Shown here: in pieces, positions 34,656-45,054 of the stretch
How the letters are laid out: each line of letters opens with the position of its first letter
Position numbering within the stretch: position 1 is the stretch's first letter
NCBI GenBank assembly: GCA_945889005.1
Contig: CAMDBI010000005.1
Location: 62,001 to 126,000 of the forward strand
Direction: 5' to 3'
Length of the DNA stretch: 64,000 nt
From: Bacteroides fragilis
Lineage (GTDB): Bacteria > Bacteroidota > Bacteroidia > Bacteroidales > DTGW01
Program-made: the position numbers and the translations under genes
The notes under the pieces: generated by a model
What the model was told of the DNA's origin: nothing
Databases searched by the model: none
What the model saw: only the letters and a program-made list of their open reading frames with translations

Positions 34656-35615
34656 ATGCGAATTGTTTATATGGGTACCCCCGATTTTGCAGTTGCTCCA
34701 ATGGCTGCGCTTATACAGGCCGGGTTTAACATTGTAGCAGTAATTACGGTACCCGACAAACCAGCAGGACGAGGGCAGCAATTACAACAATCTGCTGTGA
34801 AACAATATGCGCTTTCAAAAGATATTCCGGTTCTTCAACCAGAGAAGCTACGCGACGATAACTTCATAAATCAACTTCAATCTTTTAATGCCGATTTACA
34901 AGTGGTTGTTGCGTTTAGAATGTTGCCCGAAGTAGTTTGGGCAATGCCCAAATATGGCACACTCAATCTGCATGCATCGCTTTTGCCTCAATACCGAGGT
35001 GCTGCACCCATCAATTGGGCTATTATCAATGGCGAGAAGGAAACAGGCGTTACTACATTCTTTATTGAACATGAAATAGATACCGGAAATATTATTTTTC
35101 AACAATCGGTACCCATCGAACCATTCGAAAATGCAGGAACCTTGCACGACAAATTAATGGAAACAGGTGCCGAATTGATTGTGAAAACTGTTAGAGCCAT
35201 TGCAGCAAACAATTATCCTAAGATTCCTCAGAGTCAACTTCCGCAAGCTCATCAAATATTGATGCCTGCTCCGAAAATTTTTAAAGAACACTGCCGTATC
35301 GATTGGAATAAGCCGTGTTTCGATATTGTAAATTTTATTAATGGATTGAGTCCATACCCGACTGCCTGGACCGAATTGATCGATAACAAAGGCTCTGTTC
35401 TGTCTTTGAAATTGTTTGAGGCCTCATTCGAGAGTGCCACTTCCAATAAATTTAAAGTAGGGGAGGTTTATTCCGATGGAAAAACATTTTTGAAAGTTGC
35501 AGCTTCAAATGGGCTTGTTTCAATAAAGCAATTGCAACTTCAGGGCAAGAAAAAATTATTAATTGAAGAATTTTTAAGAGGGATTCATAATATTGAGCAT
35601 TTTAGCATTAAATAG
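34656..35615 (+). CDS. fmt: Methionyl-tRNA formyltransferase
   Basis: 319 residues, normal length. Formyl transfer motif HASLLPQYRGAAPINWAIING (~106-126) with the catalytic His and the downstream Asp in HEIDTGNI. The C-terminal OB-like domain begins near residue 205 (NKPCFDIVNFINGLSPYPTA). It formylates initiator Met-tRNA. It starts 4 bp after ribBA, so they are co-transcribed. Confidence 0.96.
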   Translation: MRIVYMGTPDFAVAPMAALIQAGFNIVAVITVPDKPAGRGQQLQQSAVKQYALSKDIPVLQPEKLRDDNFINQLQSFNADLQVVVAFRMLPEVVWAMPKYGTLNLHASLLPQYRGAAPINWAIINGEKETGVTTFFIEHEIDTGNIIFQQSVPIEPFENAGTLHDKLMETGAELIVKTVRAIAANNYPKIPQSQLPQAHQILMPAPKIFKEHCRIDWNKPCFDIVNFINGLSPYPTAWTELIDNKGSVLSLKLFEASFESATSNKFKVGEVYSDGKTFLKVAASNGLVSIKQLQLQGKKKLLIEEFLRGIHNIEHFSIK

Positions 35616-35953
35616 ACGTTTGATATTTTTTTTTCGAAAGAGTATTATTAAACAAAATAAATACATAGTTTTGCAGACAGAAATCAATACATATTTCAAG
35701 ATGGACGATGGCCCCGAAACATTAAGTGATTTATTAAACTGCTAAACCTGGGGTTTCTGTAATATGTGCCTTAGATTTAGCTCAAACAAGGCACTAGATG
35801 AAAACAATTATTTTAAAGTATTTATTAAGTTTTATTTTATCAAAAAAGCATTTATTCTGTAGCTTGTTACAAAAAGCTGTATTCCGAAGTTGTTGAAATT
35901 TTCGTCATTTGTAATTAAAATGCTTATTAACAACTTGAATAGAATAAAAAAGA
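35616..35953 (+). other. 338-bp stretch without a recognised gene
   Basis: It holds a TAGTTTTG box (35666-35673), a 14-codon frame from 35701 (MDDGPETLSDLLNC), and a 7-bp hairpin GTGCCTT/AAGGCAC (35766-35794) without a T-tract. The promoter-like box could drive corA or a small RNA. Nothing here is firm enough to call a gene. Confidence 0.4.
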
Positions 35954-36883
35954 ATGCTTACAATTTGGAAAAATAAAGGACAATTTCAAAAAATAGATAA
36001 GTTTGAACGCAACTGTTGGATCAATGTAACCAGTCCAACACCCGACGAAATTGATTGTTTGGTAGAGGATTATCGTGTTCCCGATTATTACATAAACGAT
36101 ATTCTCGACGTCGACGAACGTTCGCGTATGGACGTAGAAGGGCGTTGGCTGATGATTATTGTTCGTGTGCCAATTTTTCGAAACGACAATAGTTTGCCAT
36201 TTATTACTGTTCCATTGGGCGTACTTATTTCGCCACATTCAATTATTACACTTTGTGTATACGAAAACGAAATTATTCGTGATTTTGTAAACCCTCTAAA
36301 AAACAAGAACCTAAGCATCGACAATAAATCGACTTTTGTGCTTGAATTGTTTCTGCGCTCTTCGAATCAATATCTTAAGTATCTGAAAGAGATAAATATT
36401 CGTATTTCAAATATCGAACAGGAACTCGAAAAATCGACTAAAAATAAAGAGATTCAAAACCTCTTGAAAATGGAAAAATGTTTGTTGTTCTTTATTACCT
36501 CGCTAAAGTCAAACGAAATATTACTTTCCAAATTACAGCGGTCGCGTTTTGCCCGGGTAGAAGAGTTTGACGAAGACCTCTTGGCCGATGTGTTTACCGA
36601 AACCAAACAGGCTATTGAAATGTCGCAAATATATAGCGAAATTCAAGGTGGGCTTATGGATACATTTGCTTCTATTGTTTCAAACAATCTAAACGTAGTG
36701 ATGAAACAACTTACCTCGGTAACTATTGTGCTTATGGTTCCAACATTGATTTCGAGTTTCTTTGGGATGAATCTTACCAATCATTTCGAAAACTCCAGTA
36801 TGGCATTTGCTATTGTTGCAATAATATCGTTTCTGTTATCGGTTATTATTGTAGTAATATTCCGAAGAAGAAATTGGTTCTAA
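35954..36883 (+). CDS. corA: CorA-family magnesium/divalent cation transporter
   Basis: 309 residues. A large cytoplasmic N-terminal domain with long helices (~130-240), then two C-terminal membrane helices (~253-275, 285-303). The signature GMN is in SSFFGMNLTNHF (~273-284). CorA pentamers let Mg2+ (or Co2+, Ni2+) flow into the cell. Its last 4 bases overlap the end of the convergent GH2-like gene. Confidence 0.93.
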   Translation: MLTIWKNKGQFQKIDKFERNCWINVTSPTPDEIDCLVEDYRVPDYYINDILDVDERSRMDVEGRWLMIIVRVPIFRNDNSLPFITVPLGVLISPHSIITLCVYENEIIRDFVNPLKNKNLSIDNKSTFVLELFLRSSNQYLKYLKEINIRISNIEQELEKSTKNKEIQNLLKMEKCLLFFITSLKSNEILLSKLQRSRFARVEEFDEDLLADVFTETKQAIEMSQIYSEIQGGLMDTFASIVSNNLNVVMKQLTSVTIVLMVPTLISSFFGMNLTNHFENSSMAFAIVAIISFLLSVIIVVIFRRRNWF

Positions 36884-39828
36884 TTGTTTTGTCCATATAT
36901 GATATAATTCATAAGAATTCTTTTTGCAACTACCGACGATGGAGTATCCGATAGAATGGCTGCATTTAGATCGAGAGTAGAGAGAATGATATGACCTTTG
37001 CCTACGTTTATAATACTTACAGCCGAATATACTTCTTGCTTGTGATCGGCAGTTACGCCAACTATACATTCGTCGTTGGCAAGTCTCAATCCAAATCGTT
37101 CGCGATTGTCGTACTGAGCAAGTGATTGGTATTCCCAATTAAACGAGGTATTCATAGGTAATCCGTCGAATAAGTCGTGTTCCCGAACAAAATAATTGCC
37201 GCCAAACGAAGATTTTCCAATATTCATTCGTCCTTTGTAGTCGGCTATTTCTTTTTTCGAAAGGTATTCGGCCCACACATCGGCTCCTTTAACTACAATC
37301 AACGTATTTCCTTGCATAACCCAATCTATAATTGGGTCTTTTTGAGTATCGATTGCAAAACCAGGTTGTATACAAGGTCCTACAATTAAGCACTTTTCAA
37401 CTGGTATACCTTTTTGGTATTCTTTTATATTAAATTTTCCGGTTTTGTCCAATAATTTTTGAATCGTACCCGTTGTATCCCAAACAGCAATTGTTTGTGA
37501 CGATTCATAGTAGCTAAGATCTACGCAATAAATTTCGTCGTAGCCCGATGTAACTATCATGCTGCCTGTCAATAATTGTGCAGATACTTTTACTGTGCCA
37601 GATTTTTCGGGTTTTATAGCTATGTCTCTTACTAAAAGTTCACCAAAGGTATTACCTCCGCTTATTTTAATTTCGTAGGTTTTTTCCCAAAAGGTTCCAT
37701 AACTATCTTCTGCTTTAACATACAGACTATGTGATCCTTTCAGATCGCGTTCGTTAATTATATACACATCGACCATTGTACTACTGCCGTTTTCAAGTAC
37801 TTTGTTTCTAACTTTTACTGGTAAATAAAGCGGTTGATTGTAATATGCCAATGCAGAGGCATAAGCTTTTGGATTTCTGAAAATATCTACAATGCCCCAA
37901 TGATTTCCTACTTTTGAATCTTCCCATCCATTTATTACATAGCCATCGCCAGTATTCCCAATTCTGAAGTTTTCGATGGTGCGACCCTGGTAATAAAATG
38001 CCACTTTTGACATGTTAGTTGTAAAACTTTCCATGCTGGTAAATGCTTTTCGAAACCCTTTTTCGGTTAGAAATTTTTCAAATGCCTCACCTTGTTTTAG
38101 AAATGCTTCACCATCCCAACCCAAATTGCCTTCTGAGTTAAATTGGTCTTTTAGTAAGTGATGGCGAGGCGGAATTCCAATGCCTCCTTCTTCGCCAAGA
38201 AAAACAATCTCTTTGGGATTGTTGATATGTCGGTATATATTATCGGGCCCAATGTAGCAATTGTCGTTGTATGAACCGGGTCCTTCGGCATGGTGTTGGT
38301 CCCACCATCCAAAATCGTACATTTTCTGATCGTATGGAAGCATGTGTGTTTTGAATGGAGCGGCTGTTGTTGGGTTTGTTCCATTATAAAAATCTTTACT
38401 GATGCTTGTCGATGTAAATGTTTTGATGCGTGTTTCGTCGAGTTTGTGGGCATTAGCAAGATCAATCAATTCGTTGTCAAAAGGATTTCGATCTGCTCCA
38501 CTAGTCATATTGTATATAATTAATGAAGGGTGATTGCGATCTCTTTTGATCATTCGTAAATATTTTTCGCTGTTAAATGCTTTCGAAAAACTGTCAGTTC
38601 CGGCTTTGTAGCCTCCAGGCTCTTCGTAATAGAGCAAACCTAACTCATCGGCATAGTTCAATACTATTGTTTGTCCGATAGATTGCTGAAAGCTAAGCAT
38701 ATTGAGACCAATACTTTTTGCTGTTTGAATTTGTTTTTTAGCCAATTCGTCGGTTGGATAAATGCCATTTATTGGCCACGAACCCCTTGTAATTGAAGAT
38801 CGTAGAACAATTCTTTGTTTATTGAGAAAAAACATTTTATCGCCAGCTACATCTTTTACTTCAAACCAACGTAGTCCAAATCGTTTGAAAAGTATATGTT
38901 TGCTACCATCGACACCTTGCCATTCTGCTTTTAATTGATATAGATTTGGTTCTTGCAAGGTCCATGTTTTTCCAGATTTAATCGAAATATTTGCTTTTAT
39001 CGTAAAACCTGGTTTCTGATTTGAAACATCGATAACTTGTTTTAGTACTGCATTGTCGGGTGTTTGAGCTTCGGAAATGGTATATAAAATCTTGCCATTT
39101 AGAGGTTTTTCATCGATCGATTCAATATTGGTTTCAATTTCAACAGACGTAATAGACGGTTTGTTTTTTATAAAAATATCTGAAATGTACGATTGGTCGG
39201 TACAAGATAATGTAACCATACCGGTTATTCCGCCAAAACCAAGGCTTGGAGGTATGGTATATTTACCCCAAGAAAAGGGTTCGAAGTTGTTTAAGTTGAA
39301 ATTTCCATTAGGATCTGTAATGCGGACGGCCAAAGTGTTGTTTTTCCCAATTTCGGCAATATTGGAAATGTCTACATTAAAAGGAGTGCCTGTAATGAGG
39401 TCGTAACCGGCTAGTTTTTGATTTACATATATTTCTGCTCGTAATCTACAACTTTCGAAATTAATTACAATGCGTTTTCCTTTCCAATCGGCCGGAATCC
39501 GGAATGTAGTCCAAAACCACGAAACTCCAACATAATTGCTAGATATGCCGTGTGTGTTTCCATTGTTTCCCCAAAAATGTTCTTCTACGGTTGCTGGTAT
39601 TGAAATATTCTTGCCTCGTCCGTCGTCTAGGCCTTCCCAATTACATGTAGGAGGGTTGGTTGGTATTATTCTCAGATCTGCTGGAGGTAAGAAGAGTTGG
39701 TCGTTTTGCCAGGTAGCTTTTTCGTCGAGCCATAATTTCCATTGGCTATTCGACAGGTTAATAATATTTTGAGACTGAACGAACGTGTAAGTTAAAAGTA
39801 TTAGAACTAATGTAAGGTTTCTTTTCAT
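36880..39828 (-). CDS. Secreted glycoside hydrolase family 2-like protein
   Basis: 982 residues from the ATG at 39828; an earlier ATG would add 9 residues before a normal signal peptide (ends VQSQ). Order: jelly-roll sugar-binding domain (~30-210), immunoglobulin-like domain (~210-325), TIM-barrel (~325-620), then beta domains and a GATase-like C-terminal part (~780-980). The nucleophile region FLGEEGGIGI (~540-549) is present. The usual Asn-Glu acid/base dyad after the RNHPSLIIYN strand is not seen; the sequence there is YNMTSGADRNP (~437). It may be inactive or use another residue. Substrate unknown; exported to the periplasm or beyond. Confidence 0.8.
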   Translation of the reverse strand: MKRNLTLVLILLTYTFVQSQNIINLSNSQWKLWLDEKATWQNDQLFLPPADLRIIPTNPPTCNWEGLDDGRGKNISIPATVEEHFWGNNGNTHGISSNYVGVSWFWTTFRIPADWKGKRIVINFESCRLRAEIYVNQKLAGYDLITGTPFNVDISNIAEIGKNNTLAVRITDPNGNFNLNNFEPFSWGKYTIPPSLGFGGITGMVTLSCTDQSYISDIFIKNKPSITSVEIETNIESIDEKPLNGKILYTISEAQTPDNAVLKQVIDVSNQKPGFTIKANISIKSGKTWTLQEPNLYQLKAEWQGVDGSKHILFKRFGLRWFEVKDVAGDKMFFLNKQRIVLRSSITRGSWPINGIYPTDELAKKQIQTAKSIGLNMLSFQQSIGQTIVLNYADELGLLYYEEPGGYKAGTDSFSKAFNSEKYLRMIKRDRNHPSLIIYNMTSGADRNPFDNELIDLANAHKLDETRIKTFTSTSISKDFYNGTNPTTAAPFKTHMLPYDQKMYDFGWWDQHHAEGPGSYNDNCYIGPDNIYRHINNPKEIVFLGEEGGIGIPPRHHLLKDQFNSEGNLGWDGEAFLKQGEAFEKFLTEKGFRKAFTSMESFTTNMSKVAFYYQGRTIENFRIGNTGDGYVINGWEDSKVGNHWGIVDIFRNPKAYASALAYYNQPLYLPVKVRNKVLENGSSTMVDVYIINERDLKGSHSLYVKAEDSYGTFWEKTYEIKISGGNTFGELLVRDIAIKPEKSGTVKVSAQLLTGSMIVTSGYDEIYCVDLSYYESSQTIAVWDTTGTIQKLLDKTGKFNIKEYQKGIPVEKCLIVGPCIQPGFAIDTQKDPIIDWVMQGNTLIVVKGADVWAEYLSKKEIADYKGRMNIGKSSFGGNYFVREHDLFDGLPMNTSFNWEYQSLAQYDNRERFGLRLANDECIVGVTADHKQEVYSAVSIINVGKGHIILSTLDLNAAILSDTPSSVVAKRILMNYIIYGQNN

Positions 39829-39958
39829 TTTGAAATAGCTAATAAAACAGTACAATTACTATAAATGTAACATAAAAATAATATAAATATCTGAAAAAAA
39901 ACAAATTAATGTGTGTTTTTGTGTAAATTAAAGTTGTGAGTATTTTTTTGTAATCAAC

Positions 39959-39990
39959 AAAAAAGCCGATCGTTAGTGATCGGCTTTTTT
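39959..39990 (-). terminator. Bidirectional intrinsic terminator
   Basis: GCCGATC (39965-39971), loop, GATCGGC (39978-39984), flanked by A6 and T6, works on both strands. It follows the rny stop on the minus strand and lies upstream of the GH2 gene. Confidence 0.88.
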
Positions 39991-40007
39991 AATATATTAG
40001 ATATTAA

Positions 40008-41576
40008 TTATTTGGCGTAGCTTACAGCTCTAGTTTCCCTGATTACAGTAATTTTTACTTGACCAGGATAAGTCATTTCGTCCTGAATCTTTTTTGCAAT
40101 ATCGAACGAAAGTTTTTCGGCATCGCTGTCGGTAACTTTTTCGCTACCAACAATTACACGTAGTTCGCGACCAGCTTGGATAGCATAGGTTTTTGTTACA
40201 CCTTGATACGACAATGCCAATGCCTCAAGATCTTTCAATCGTTTAATGTATGCTTCAACAATTTCGCGACGAGCACCTGGGCGAGCTCCCGAAATTGCAT
40301 CGCAAATTTGAACGATAGGAGCAATAAGCGTTGTCATTTCTATTTCGTCGTGGTGCGAACCTATGGCGTTGCAAATGTCAGGCTTTTCTTTATATTTCTC
40401 GGCCAGCTTCATACCATGAATAGCATGTGGCAATTCTGGTTCATCGTCGGGAACCTTACCAATATCGTGCAAAAGACCGGCACGTTTTGCAATTTTGGGA
40501 TTGAGACCAAGCTCCGAAGCCATAATGGCACAAAGGTTTGCAACTTCGCGCGAGTGTTGAAGTAAATTTTGCCCGTACGACGAACGGTATTTCATTTTGC
40601 CTATCAAACGGATAAGTTCAGGGTGAAGCCCATGAATACCCATATCGATGGTGGTACGTTTGCCAATTTCTACAAGTTCTTCTTCAACTTGTTTTTTAGT
40701 TTTTTCAACTACTTCCTCGATACGAGCTGGGTGTATACGTCCGTCGGTAACTAGTTGGTGAAGAGCCAATCGGGCTATTTCGCGGCGTACAGGGTCAAAT
40801 GCCGAAAGAATAACTGCATCGGGCGTATCGTCGACAATAATTTCGACACCAGTAGCAGCTTCGAGAGCACGTATATTGCGACCTTCGCGACCAATAATTC
40901 GTCCTTTCATCTCGTCGCCTTCGATGTGGAAGGTTGTAACAGAATTTTCGATAGCAGCTTCGGTAGCTACCCTTTGCATGGTATTAATTACTATGCGTTT
41001 GGCTTCCTTGTTGGCGGTCATTTTGGCTTCTTCAATTATGTCGTTGATGTTCGACATGGCTTGAGTTTTAGCCTCATCTTTCATTGCTTCTATGAGTTGA
41101 AGCTTTGCTTCTTCGGCCGAATAGCCCGAAATAATTTCGAGTTTTTCGACTTGGATTTTATGGCTTCGATCCATTTCTTCATGTTTCTTTTCAAGAATCG
41201 TTTTTTGCGAATTGAGACTTTCACGTACATTGTCAATTTCTTTTTTGGCACGGTCGGTTTCGTCAATTTTCTGCGTGAGCTGCATTTCGCGTTGTTTGAT
41301 ACGGTTTTCTGCCTGAAGCATCTTGTTGTTGCGTTCGTTTATTACCCGTTCGTGTTCTGTTTTAAGCTGAAGGAAGCGCTCTTTGGCTTGTATTTCCTTT
41401 TCTTTTTTAAATACTTCTCCTTGTGTTTCTGCATCTTTTATAATGTTTTCCTTTCTTTTTCGAAGGATAACATTAAAAGCATAATACCCGCCAATACCTC
41501 CAATAACGATTACAATCAAATTGGAAATAATGACAGACAGAAGTGAAACTGCTGTTAATGTAAATAATATTGTCAT
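40008..41576 (-). CDS. rny: Ribonuclease Y
   Basis: 522 residues. N-terminal membrane helix (~5-35), a long charged coiled coil (~40-200), KH domain ([20 protein letters not shown], ~226-245), and HD phosphohydrolase domain ([14 protein letters not shown], ~366-379). RNase Y is a membrane-bound endonuclease that starts mRNA decay. It stands downstream of zapA and the 6S RNA on the same strand, a conserved neighbourhood in Bacteroidota. Confidence 0.96.
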   Translation of the reverse strand: MTILFTLTAVSLLSVIISNLIVIVIGGIGGYYAFNVILRKRKENIIKDAETQGEVFKKEKEIQAKERFLQLKTEHERVINERNNKMLQAENRIKQREMQLTQKIDETDRAKKEIDNVRESLNSQKTILEKKHEEMDRSHKIQVEKLEIISGYSAEEAKLQLIEAMKDEAKTQAMSNINDIIEEAKMTANKEAKRIVINTMQRVATEAAIENSVTTFHIEGDEMKGRIIGREGRNIRALEAATGVEIIVDDTPDAVILSAFDPVRREIARLALHQLVTDGRIHPARIEEVVEKTKKQVEEELVEIGKRTTIDMGIHGLHPELIRLIGKMKYRSSYGQNLLQHSREVANLCAIMASELGLNPKIAKRAGLLHDIGKVPDDEPELPHAIHGMKLAEKYKEKPDICNAIGSHHDEIEMTTLIAPIVQICDAISGARPGARREIVEAYIKRLKDLEALALSYQGVTKTYAIQAGRELRVIVGSEKVTDSDAEKLSFDIAKKIQDEMTYPGQVKITVIRETRAVSYAK

Positions 41577-41612
41577 TTTTAAATAAAAATTAATAAAGTA
41601 TTAAAATAAAAA

Positions 41613-41811
41613 ACCCGCATGTGTTCTTCAAAAAATGGATTGGAAACTCCAAGTTAATATGAATAGGGTTGCCGCTCTAATTCAGGTTTCCACTGTCACG
41701 ATAAATCGTGGTACCGTTTGGAGGCGGGGTTGTGGCCTGCCTTGGTAGAGTCGAGTCATTCCCTAATGGTTTAAATGTTGAGTTTCACGCCATTTGAAGA
41801 ACAATGCGGGT
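41613..41811 (-). ncRNA. ssrS: 6S RNA (6S-Flavo-like)
   Basis: ~199 bases between zapA and rny with no frame. The ends pair: ACCCGCATGTGTTCTTCAAA (41613-41632) against TTTGAAGAACAATGCGGGT (41793-41811), one long closing stem with a small bulge. Inside are further helices and open regions, the shape expected of 6S RNA, which mimics an open promoter and binds RNA polymerase holoenzyme. 6S downstream of zapA is a known arrangement in several phyla. Strand is inferred from zapA and rny. Confidence 0.8.
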
Positions 41812-41840
41812 ATATTGTTTATATGTTAAAGAACCTAAAT

Positions 41841-42134
41841 TTACTGCGCTTTTTCTAAATATTCGCTCAATTCTTGATTTATAATACGCAACTCGTCTAT
41901 AAAAGTTTGATCGTTTGTTTGGTTTTCGGTTTCTATTATTTTGATGGCAAACTGTAAGGCTGCCATAGCCAAAAAGTCCTGAGTGTCTTTGTCGGTATAT
42001 CGTTGCTTGTATTGCGATACACGTTCATTGATCATTTTAGAAGCTTTTCGAATTACCTCCTCTTCGTTTCTTTCGATTTTCAAAGGGTAGTATCGATCGA
42101 CCAAATTTACTTTTATAGAAAGTTTTTCTTCCAT
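41841..42134 (-). CDS. zapA: Cell division protein ZapA
   Basis: 97 residues. The ZapA pattern is visible: IKVNLVDRYYPLKIERNEEEVIRKASKMINERV at the N-terminus (read as strands then helix), then DFLAMAALQFAIKIIE and a C-terminal coiled coil. ZapA binds FtsZ and bundles its filaments. It is followed by the 6S RNA and preceded by a small coiled-coil gene, probably in one transcript. Confidence 0.9.
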   Translation of the reverse strand: MEEKLSIKVNLVDRYYPLKIERNEEEVIRKASKMINERVSQYKQRYTDKDTQDFLAMAALQFAIKIIETENQTNDQTFIDELRIINQELSEYLEKAQ

Positions 42135-42147
42135 TTAATTGAATCAA

Positions 42148-42438
42148 CTATCTGTTTAAAAGGGCAATGCATTTGTCTATTTCCCGCACTATGGTATTTA
42201 CTTTTAGTTTTGCCGAATGTGCATCTTCGGTATTTGTAACCAAAGAGCGTGCAACTTTCAAAGTATTGTATTTGATTTCTAATTGAGAAAATGAATCTTC
42301 TTTAATTTTCAGATGTTTATGCAAATCGGCAACCTCGGTTCGAAGTTGGTTCGAATTGTTTCTTTCATCTTCTAGCATTGATTTTAATGTAGCAATGTTG
42401 GTTTTTAAAGCTTCAATCAAGTTTTCTTTATTTTCCAT
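42148..42438 (-). CDS. Small coiled-coil protein upstream of zapA
   Basis: 96 residues, almost entirely helical with heptad leucines (LIEALKTNIATLKSMLEDE, LRTEVADLHKHLKIKEDSF). No enzyme motif and no membrane segment. It ends 13 bp before the zapA start on the same strand. A structural role beside ZapA in division, as with the coiled-coil ZapB, is a reasonable guess, but sequence similarity to ZapB is not claimed. Confidence 0.65.
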   Translation of the reverse strand: MENKENLIEALKTNIATLKSMLEDERNNSNQLRTEVADLHKHLKIKEDSFSQLEIKYNTLKVARSLVTNTEDAHSAKLKVNTIVREIDKCIALLNR

Positions 42439-42563
42439 GAATTAAAAATCGAAATACATTACAAAGATAATACACCATTAAAAATATTAATATAATGTTG
42501 CGTCTTTTTGTTGGCTTAAACGAAAATATATTTTTTATATTTGAATTTTTTCAACTTATCGAT

Positions 42564-44282
42564 ATGTTCTGTAGCCTAATTAAGAAGTTTGTTATATTAT
42601 TTTTTTTGTGGGAGGGAGACTTGGTTGCCAACAATAGTTTATACTATTATAGTTCTCCAATTAAAGATGCGTATAATTTGTCGGGGACTTTTGCTGAACT
42701 TAGACTCAATCATTTTCATACAGGCATTGATTATGGAACACGTGGAATTGAAAAGTTGCCTGTATTAGCCGTAGCCGATGGTTTTGTTTCGAGGGTAAAA
42801 ATTGAGGCAGGTGGATACGGTAAGGCAATATATATAGAACACCCGAACGGAACATCAAGTGTATATGCCCATCTATATGGGTTTAGAGACACTGCACTTC
42901 ATAATTATATTAAAAATCAACAATATTTGCAAAAGTCGTTTGCTGTCGATTTGTTTCCCGAGGCTAATAAGTTTATAGTTAGAAAAGACGACATTATTGC
43001 ATATTCTGGAAATTCGGGTACATCTTCAGCTCCTCACTTGCATTTCGAAATTAGAGAGACCAAAACCCAAAACCCGCTTAATGTGATGCAAAAAATTCCT
43101 GGGTTAAGTGACTCTTTTTCTCCAGTTTTTAAAAAATTGTATGTATATAATGAAGATAGTTTTGAGTTTGGAATTTCTCGTAAGAAAATATACAATATTA
43201 AAAGCTTAAATAGTAGCGAATTCGAAATAACTGAAATTATTCATGTTCCATCAACACTTAGTTTTGGTATATTGGTGGTTGATCAGATTTCGAAAAATGC
43301 TTATAATGGCGGCTTGAGTAAGATCACTGTAAAAATGGATACACTCATTTATTTTCAACAATCTATAGAACAGTTGTCGTACAACGAAAGTCGATATATA
43401 AATGCTCATATCGACTATGAGGAGTTACTTACAAAATCTAATGAAGTTCACCGACAATTAATATTGCCCAATAACAAACTGAGGTTTTACAACAGCGCCA
43501 ATGGCGGAATAATTAAACTGAATGACTCGAATTTACATCGGATAACTTATGTAGTTGAAGATTTTTTTGGAAACAAATCTACCTTGAAATTCAAAATTAA
43601 ATGCAATACGTTTGATAACAAAATCTTAGATATGTATATATACGATAGCAATTATTTTAAATGGAATATAAAGAATACAATAAATACTGACACCTATTCA
43701 ATAAATATCTCAGCTGGAACCCTTTTTAATAATATCTTGTTTAAGTGCGATACTGTGAAGCACTGTATTGAGGGCTTGTACTCGCCTGTTTATTTATTGC
43801 AACCCGAGTTTACGGCTTTTCTGAAACCATTTCAATTTTCTATAAAACCAAACAGGGAAGTTCTCGATTCGTTGAAGGAAAAACTTCTACTGGTGTATGT
43901 TGATATAGAAAAAAATAAAATTGCTGCCATTGGAGGGAAATTTGAAAACAATAAAGTAGAGTCTAATTTGAGGAATTTTGGATATTATTCATTAGTAATA
44001 GATACAACTGCTCCAGAAGTAAAACCTTTGTTTAATCCCGAAAAATTAAGTAAAATTAATAATATACGGTTTAAAATAAGTGATAATCTTTCGGGAATTG
44101 CCTCATACGAAGTGAAAATTGATGGGGAGTGGGCTCTTTTCGAGTATGATCTTAAAAAAAATGAAATTTTTTATGTTTTCGATAATTCTAAAATTATTCC
44201 AAACAAAGAACATATTATAGAAATAAAAGTGGTAGATATGAAACAAAATATAACTTTTTTGAAATTTAATTTTTTTCGTTAA
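42564..44282 (+). CDS. M23-family metallopeptidase with long C-terminal region
   Basis: 572 residues from the ATG at 42564 (MFCSLIKKFVILFF, a signal-like start); an upstream ATG adds 23 hydrophobic residues. The LytM/M23 domain holds zinc ligands in HFHTGIDYG (~50-58) and APHLHFEIRE (~155-164). The remaining ~400 residues are beta-rich with no known enzyme motif, ending in Ig-like strands (FKISDNLSGIASYEVKIDGE). It probably cuts or binds peptidoglycan peptides in the periplasm. The Zn-binding residues are intact, so it should be active. Confidence 0.88.
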   Translation: MFCSLIKKFVILFFLWEGDLVANNSLYYYSSPIKDAYNLSGTFAELRLNHFHTGIDYGTRGIEKLPVLAVADGFVSRVKIEAGGYGKAIYIEHPNGTSSVYAHLYGFRDTALHNYIKNQQYLQKSFAVDLFPEANKFIVRKDDIIAYSGNSGTSSAPHLHFEIRETKTQNPLNVMQKIPGLSDSFSPVFKKLYVYNEDSFEFGISRKKIYNIKSLNSSEFEITEIIHVPSTLSFGILVVDQISKNAYNGGLSKITVKMDTLIYFQQSIEQLSYNESRYINAHIDYEELLTKSNEVHRQLILPNNKLRFYNSANGGIIKLNDSNLHRITYVVEDFFGNKSTLKFKIKCNTFDNKILDMYIYDSNYFKWNIKNTINTDTYSINISAGTLFNNILFKCDTVKHCIEGLYSPVYLLQPEFTAFLKPFQFSIKPNREVLDSLKEKLLLVYVDIEKNKIAAIGGKFENNKVESNLRNFGYYSLVIDTTAPEVKPLFNPEKLSKINNIRFKISDNLSGIASYEVKIDGEWALFEYDLKKNEIFYVFDNSKIIPNKEHIIEIKVVDMKQNITFLKFNFFR

Positions 44283-44343
44283 TTAATCTTTAATGTTTTT
44301 TAGTATTTTTATATTTTGAAATTAAACAAATAACTTATTGAAA

Positions 44344-45024
44344 ATGAGAATTAAATACTTGTTGTTTTGCTGTATCGTAGTTGTGGCAAATATTCTTCAA
44401 CTTTCAGCACAGAAATTTGCAAATGGACAATTTACACTTTTTTCTTTTACATACGAAATAGAAGAGTCTGTTACAGATCTTTTAGTGTCGACAGCCTCCC
44501 AGATTACATTAAATGCTGCAGATGATAAAGCTAAGGTAAATGGTATGATGGTGCAAACCATGTGGAGTATGATTTGTAAAAAGATGCAAGATACATTTAA
44601 AACCTACATTTTGCCTGCCAATAGTTTTAACGATAAAGTAAAATACGATGAATTTGGTTTTCCCGATATTTCTATTCAAAAGGCTATAAAACTATCCGAT
44701 ACAAAATATTACTTTAAAATGCTAATGACAATTGAAAGCGAAGTGTATGACAATAATGGTGTTAAGTATTTGAAAGATGAATTTGTTCCTAAGGTTTCAT
44801 TAGTATTTGAGATTTACGACAAGCATGGATATATTCCGATTAGAACTGCCGATGGTTTTGGGACAGCACTAAAACCAGTAGTAGTCACAAATGATTACAT
44901 TGCAGGTATGAATTTTGCTAAAAATAAAATTACAACTCAAAAAATTGAAGAAACGCTTTGGTCATTGTTCAACCGTGCTGCAACAGAAGTGGTTTTAGAA
45001 CTTAAGCAGAATAAAAAAAAGTAA
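44344..45024 (+). CDS. Secreted protein of unknown function
   Basis: 226 residues from the ATG at 44344 (a TTG two codons earlier is less likely). A signal peptide ends at LQLSAQ (~22). The mature part mixes helices (VTDLLVSTASQITLNAADDK) and strands (YYFKMLMTIESEVYD). I do not recognise the family. It lies 30 bp before anmK and 61 bp after an M23 peptidase on the same strand, so a cell-envelope role is possible (context only). Confidence 0.6.
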   Translation: MRIKYLLFCCIVVVANILQLSAQKFANGQFTLFSFTYEIEESVTDLLVSTASQITLNAADDKAKVNGMMVQTMWSMICKKMQDTFKTYILPANSFNDKVKYDEFGFPDISIQKAIKLSDTKYYFKMLMTIESEVYDNNGVKYLKDEFVPKVSLVFEIYDKHGYIPIRTADGFGTALKPVVVTNDYIAGMNFAKNKITTQKIEETLWSLFNRAATEVVLELKQNKKK

Positions 45025-45054
45025 TGATGTTCTTATAAACTACTAAATCTAATT

